Shown piece after piece: positions 14,849 to 17,419 of a stretch of 17,419 bases of DNA (position 1 is its first letter; every line of letters starts with the position of its first letter). The notes under the pieces were generated by a model that was not told the origin of the DNA, did no database searches, and was given only the letters and a program-made list of their open reading frames with translations. The stretch is from Clostridiales bacterium (lineage in GTDB: Bacteria; Bacillota; Clostridia; Christensenellales; Aristaeellaceae), in NCBI GenBank assembly GCA_004556985.1, contig SFFC01000042.1, forward strand, positions 1 to 17,419, given 5' to 3'. The position numbers were made by a program, and so were the translations under genes.

Positions 14849-14891
14849 CGGTATCCCGTTCCTTTCCGTCGTTCATCGGGCGCGCCGCGCC

Positions 14892-15617
14892 TCAGCGGAC
14901 GTTCTGCTGACCCTGCCCGAGCAGGCTGTCGCGCAGGGCGGCGAGCTCGCTCGCGCTGCGGGAGAGCGCCGCGGCCGCGCCGCTGAGCATCTTGTCCGTC
15001 TGCACGCAGGCCTGGCTGTAAATGCTGTCCGCGTCCTTCTCCGCGCGCTCGCGGGTCTCCATCGCGTAGGCCTGCGCGCGGCGGGTGATCTCGCTTTCCT
15101 CGACCATGCTCTGCGCGTTCTGCTGCGCCGCGAGCAGCACCTGGTCGGCGCGCATCTTCGCGTCCGCGAGCATCGCGTCGGCGGCGCTCTGCGCGTTCTG
15201 CCGCGTCGCGCGGTCGTAGTCGTCAGCCTCCTTCTGTACGCTCTCCTTAAAGGCGTTCGCGTCGGCGACGGCCTTCTTGTAGCCCGCCTCCGCCTGGTTG
15301 GCCGTTTCCTCGGCCGCCCGGCGCGCGTCCTCCATGATCTGCTGGCTGCGCTGCATGATGTCCTGCGCCTGCAGGACGGTCTTGGGCAGCGCGATGCGCA
15401 GCTGGCTGATGAGGTTGCCGATCTCGTCGACGCTCACGACGGCCATCCCCTTGCTCAGGGGAATCCTGCGCCCCTCGGAGAGCTTCTGCTCGATCAGGTC
15501 GATGACGCGCTTGGCCTGAGCGATGCTGTCGCTCCCGGCCGTCTGCTCCCTGCGGTAGGTGCGCTCGGGCGCAGGCTCGCGCGCCTCCCCCTGATTTATC
15601 TGCTCTCTTTCATCCAT
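14892..15617 (-). CDS. Coiled-coil protein of unknown function (V-ATPase subunit E / ATP-synthase b-like helices)
   Basis: I do not recognise a named family. The 241-aa product has a charged, disordered N-terminus (1-30), a short globular-looking region with LIEQKLSEGRRIPLSKG and VSVDEIGNLISQLR (41-74), then a very long alanine- and glutamine-rich helix (about 80-232) with heptad-like spacing. There is no signal peptide or membrane helix, so it is cytosolic. Similar proteins next to coaD in Clostridia are often labelled ATPase, probably only because of the coiled coil, or resemble DivIVA-like scaffolds. The ATG at 15617 has AGGAGG 7 nt upstream and lies inside coaD, giving a 22-nt overlap. 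An in-frame ATG at 15650 would translate the ribosome site itself and is less likely. Confidence 0.8.
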   Translation of the reverse strand: MDEREQINQGEAREPAPERTYRREQTAGSDSIAQAKRVIDLIEQKLSEGRRIPLSKGMAVVSVDEIGNLISQLRIALPKTVLQAQDIMQRSQQIMEDARRAAEETANQAEAGYKKAVADANAFKESVQKEADDYDRATRQNAQSAADAMLADAKMRADQVLLAAQQNAQSMVEESEITRRAQAYAMETRERAEKDADSIYSQACVQTDKMLSGAAAALSRSASELAALRDSLLGQGQQNVR

Positions 15618-16114
15618 CGCTCTTCCTCCTTCTCTCCCCCGCGGGCCCATGCCGCGCGGATGTCCTGCGCCGTTCCCGGGGGAACCATGCGCCCGATATC
15701 GCCTCCGAAGGCCGCAATCTGCCGCACGACGCTCGAGGAGAGGAACGCCACGTCCTCCGACGTCGTCATCAGCAGCGTCTCCACGCCGCCGAGCTTTCGG
15801 TTGATCTGGGCCATCTGGTATTCCGCTTCAAAATCACCCAGCGGGCGAACCCCGCGAATGACCGCGTCCGCGCCCACCTGCGCGGCGCAGTCGACGAGCA
15901 GCCCGTCGTGCGCGATGATGCGCACGTTGCCGATCCCCGCACAGGCGCGCTCAAGCAGCTCCATCCGCTTTGTAACCGGGAAGGCGCCCGCCTTGTCGGG
16001 GTTGTGCATCACGGCGACGACCAGCGTCCCGCACAGGCGGCTGGCGCGGCGGATGATGTCCATGTGTCCGTTGGTCACGGGGTCAAAGCTCCCCGGATAC
16101 AGCAGCGTCTTCAC
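15596..16114 (-). CDS. coaD: Pantetheine-phosphate adenylyltransferase
   Basis: This 172-aa cytosolic enzyme joins ATP and 4'-phosphopantetheine to form dephospho-CoA, the penultimate step of coenzyme A synthesis. The nucleotidyltransferase signature YPGSFDPVTNGHMDIIRRA lies at 6-24, including the TNGH motif (His18). RGVRPLGDFEAEYQMA is in the middle and FLSSSVVRQIA near the end is the ATP-binding SSS-x-x-R region. It starts with GTG, overlapping the rsmD stop (GTGA), with AGGAGA about 9 nt upstream. A charged tail (GGEKEEERWMKESR) is slightly longer than usual and carries the ribosome site of the next gene. The rsmD-coaD order is common in Firmicutes. Confidence 0.96.
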   Translation of the reverse strand: MKTLLYPGSFDPVTNGHMDIIRRASRLCGTLVVAVMHNPDKAGAFPVTKRMELLERACAGIGNVRIIAHDGLLVDCAAQVGADAVIRGVRPLGDFEAEYQMAQINRKLGGVETLLMTTSEDVAFLSSSVVRQIAAFGGDIGRMVPPGTAQDIRAAWARGGEKEEERWMKESR

Positions 16115-16680
16115 GGCGAATTCTCCTCTGTCTGCGCGCGGCGCACGAAGGTAATCTGCGTGTCGCCATAGCTGCGAAGGTCGAAGGCGTCAAAGCGCGC
16201 GTCGAGCATCGGCGCGCAGCCGCGCCTGTGCTCCACGACCAGCAGAAACGCCGGCGCCAGCAGGCCCCTGTCATAGAGTTCCGCGCACATTTCTCCGGTA
16301 TTCTCCATTCTGTACGGCGGATCGATGAAAACGACGTCGAACACCTGGCCCTCGCGCGCAAGCAGCTCGATCGCTGCGCGGTAATCGCGCGCAATGAGGC
16401 GGCATTGCTCCTCCATCCGTGCGGAGGCGATGTTCTTTTTGATCGCCGCGCAGGCCGCGCGGTCCATGTCGATCATCACGGCGCTGCGCGCTCCGCGGCT
16501 GACCGATTCCAGCGACAGCGCGCCCGTTCCGGCGAACAGATCGAGCACGCGCGCATCCTCCACATCCCAGCGGATGATGTTGAACAGCGATTCGCGCACA
16601 TAGTCCTGCGTGGGCCTCGTCTTCGCCCCCGCCGGCGCGACCAGCGTCCGTCCGCGCGCCCGCCCTCCGATGATTCGCAT
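16111..16680 (-). CDS. rsmD: 16S rRNA (guanine(966)-N(2))-methyltransferase
   Basis: This 189-aa enzyme methylates G966 of 16S rRNA using SAM. It opens with the family motif MRIIGGRARGRTL and TRPTQDYVRESLFNII (21-36). It has the SAM-binding loop VLDLFAGTGALSLESVSRGA (45-64), the acidic MIDMDR (69-74) and the catalytic DPPY (120-123). GGAGG lies 5 nt before the ATG. It is the first gene of a five-gene operon (rsmD, coaD, coiled-coil, glycosyltransferase, mazG), driven by the promoter at 16727-16755. Confidence 0.96.
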   Translation of the reverse strand: MRIIGGRARGRTLVAPAGAKTRPTQDYVRESLFNIIRWDVEDARVLDLFAGTGALSLESVSRGARSAVMIDMDRAACAAIKKNIASARMEEQCRLIARDYRAAIELLAREGQVFDVVFIDPPYRMENTGEMCAELYDRGLLAPAFLLVVEHRRGCAPMLDARFDAFDLRSYGDTQITFVRRAQTEENSP

Positions 16681-16726
16681 ATCCGCCTCCGTCCTTGCGC
16701 AGCATTTCGCCGCGGTCAGTCCGTTG

Positions 16727-16755
16727 ATTATAACAGATTTTTCCCGTCATTTCAA
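16727..16755 (-). promoter_or_regulatory. Promoter of the rsmD-coaD-mazG operon
   Basis: The minus strand reads TTGAAA (16755-16750), a 17-nt spacer and a perfect TATAAT (16732-16727). It is about 47 nt upstream of the rsmD ATG and downstream of the stop codon of the membrane-protein gene. Two GC palindromes (16756-16767 and 16767-16776) abut the -35. Confidence 0.88.
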
Positions 16756-16778
16756 CCCTGCGCAGGGCCGCGCGGCGC

Positions 16779-17419
16779 TCAGATCAGCTCCTTGCGCTTC
16801 TTCTGGTCCTCCTGCGCCTTGTGGCCGTAGTGCACGTCTCCGCCGCCGCCGACGAGCTCCTCGGCCAGATGGCTCTTCTGCGCCTTGCGCACGGCGACCT
16901 TCTTCGCCTTGCGGTTCATCGCGGCCTCCTTCGCGCTGTGCGCCGGGCCGCGCAGGTAACCGAGCACGTATGCGATGGGATACGTCGCGATCATCAGCGG
17001 CGAGAGCCGGTCGATCGCCGCGCTCATCGTCAGCGGATCCTCAAAGAGGTTGACAAAGATCAGCTCCATCAGCCGCACGATCATGCGCAGGATCTCGTAA
17101 ACGTTGACACCCGCCTGCTGCGCATAGGCCGCCAGCGGCGCCATTACGTCCGAGCGCGTGCTGTAGCCGGAGGTCAGCCAGGCAGGCAAATCCTGCAGGG
17201 TATAGGTGTATTCCTGCGCCGTGGCGGAGATGAATGCCGCGAGCAGCAGCGGCAGGCCGTAGACACAAAGCGCCGCGCAGACGGCCTTGAGCGGCTGATA
17301 GCAGCCGGAGTCGCCCTCAGCGGGCGTCTGGCCGACGCGGAGCGCGCGCTCATAAGCGCGGCTGGCCTGCGCATCGGCAAGGCCCTTGGCCAGCCCCTCG
17401 CTGAAATGGATCAGCAGCA
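16779..17419 (-). CDS. Membrane protein of unknown function, 5' end outside the window
   Basis: The frame is open from the right edge to the TGA at 16779-16781 (212 codons seen), so the start lies beyond 17419. I do not recognise a family. Visible features are a hydrophilic N-terminal part (EGLAKGLADAQASRAYERAL), a membrane helix with KAVCAALCVYGLPLLLAAF, an exposed stretch, a weaker hydrophobic segment (VYEILRMIVRLMELIFV), another with LMIATYPIAYVLGYLRGP, and a very basic C-terminal tail rich in Lys/Arg with GGGGDVHYGH. An internal TTG at 17189 could open a frame but has no ribosome site and would remove the first helix. It is probably a separate transcript from rsmD, whose promoter lies just beyond the stop. 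Confidence 0.7.
   Translation of the reverse strand, partial: LLIHFSEGLAKGLADAQASRAYERALRVGQTPAEGDSGCYQPLKAVCAALCVYGLPLLLAAFISATAQEYTYTLQDLPAWLTSGYSTRSDVMAPLAAYAQQAGVNVYEILRMIVRLMELIFVNLFEDPLTMSAAIDRLSPLMIATYPIAYVLGYLRGPAHSAKEAAMNRKAKKVAVRKAQKSHLAEELVGGGGDVHYGHKAQEDQKKRKELI

Noticed and set aside
16756..16776. Two perfect palindromes next to the rsmD -35 as an operator
   Set aside because: They are short, GC-only palindromes in a GC-rich genome and have no known motif; chance or a weak terminator stem for the upstream gene is as likely.

Overview
The window reads as chromosomal DNA from a GC-rich, Gram-positive member of the Clostridia, probably a gut-type lineage near Christensenellales or Oscillospirales. 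The evidence is clean AGGAGG-type ribosome sites, sigma-A-like TTGACA/TATAAT promoters, an LPxTG sortase signal, a YabN-type methylase-MazG fusion upstream of HU, and the rsmD-coaD pair. The exact taxon cannot be fixed from the sequence. All 16 genes stop with TAA (5) or TGA (11), never TAG.

Region 1 (1-2763, minus strand) holds a wall-anchored surface protein: a von Willebrand A domain, six Ig-like modules (three of them near-identical 267-bp tandem units) and a C-terminal LPQTG anchor. It has an excellent extended -10 promoter and ribosome site. Its signal peptide, however, is interrupted by an in-frame TAG at the third codon. To its right lies the 3' half of a tRNA (T-arm, acceptor strand, CCA) followed by an intact terminator but with no tRNA 5' half. 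This is the usual scar left at one end of an element integrated into a tRNA gene, and it suggests that the surface-protein side is an island.

Region 2 (2987-8945, plus strand) is a complete oligopeptide/dipeptide ABC importer operon, oppA-oppB-oppC-oppD-oppF. It has its own promoter, two hairpins between oppA and oppB, and translationally coupled junctions. Two details are unusual: OppA has no canonical lipobox, and the OppD C-terminus has lost all four cysteines normally found in the family's C-terminal Cys cluster.

Region 3 (8957-12388, minus strand) holds HU, an AEC-family transporter, a DUF362/ferredoxin-type iron-sulfur protein and an MscS-type mechanosensitive channel, with an intergenic pair of hairpins before the channel gene.

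Region 4 (12540-16755, minus strand) is a compact housekeeping operon from one strong promoter: rsmD, coaD, a coiled-coil protein, a membrane-anchored family 2 glycosyltransferase and a YabN-type methylase-MazG protein. The junctions rsmD/coaD, coaD/coiled-coil and glycosyltransferase/mazG overlap. The window ends inside an unrecognised membrane protein that continues past the right edge.

I found no defence system, CRISPR array, transposase or clearly new enzyme system. The features most worth a second look are the amber codon in the signal peptide, the tRNA scar and the cysteine-free OppD.
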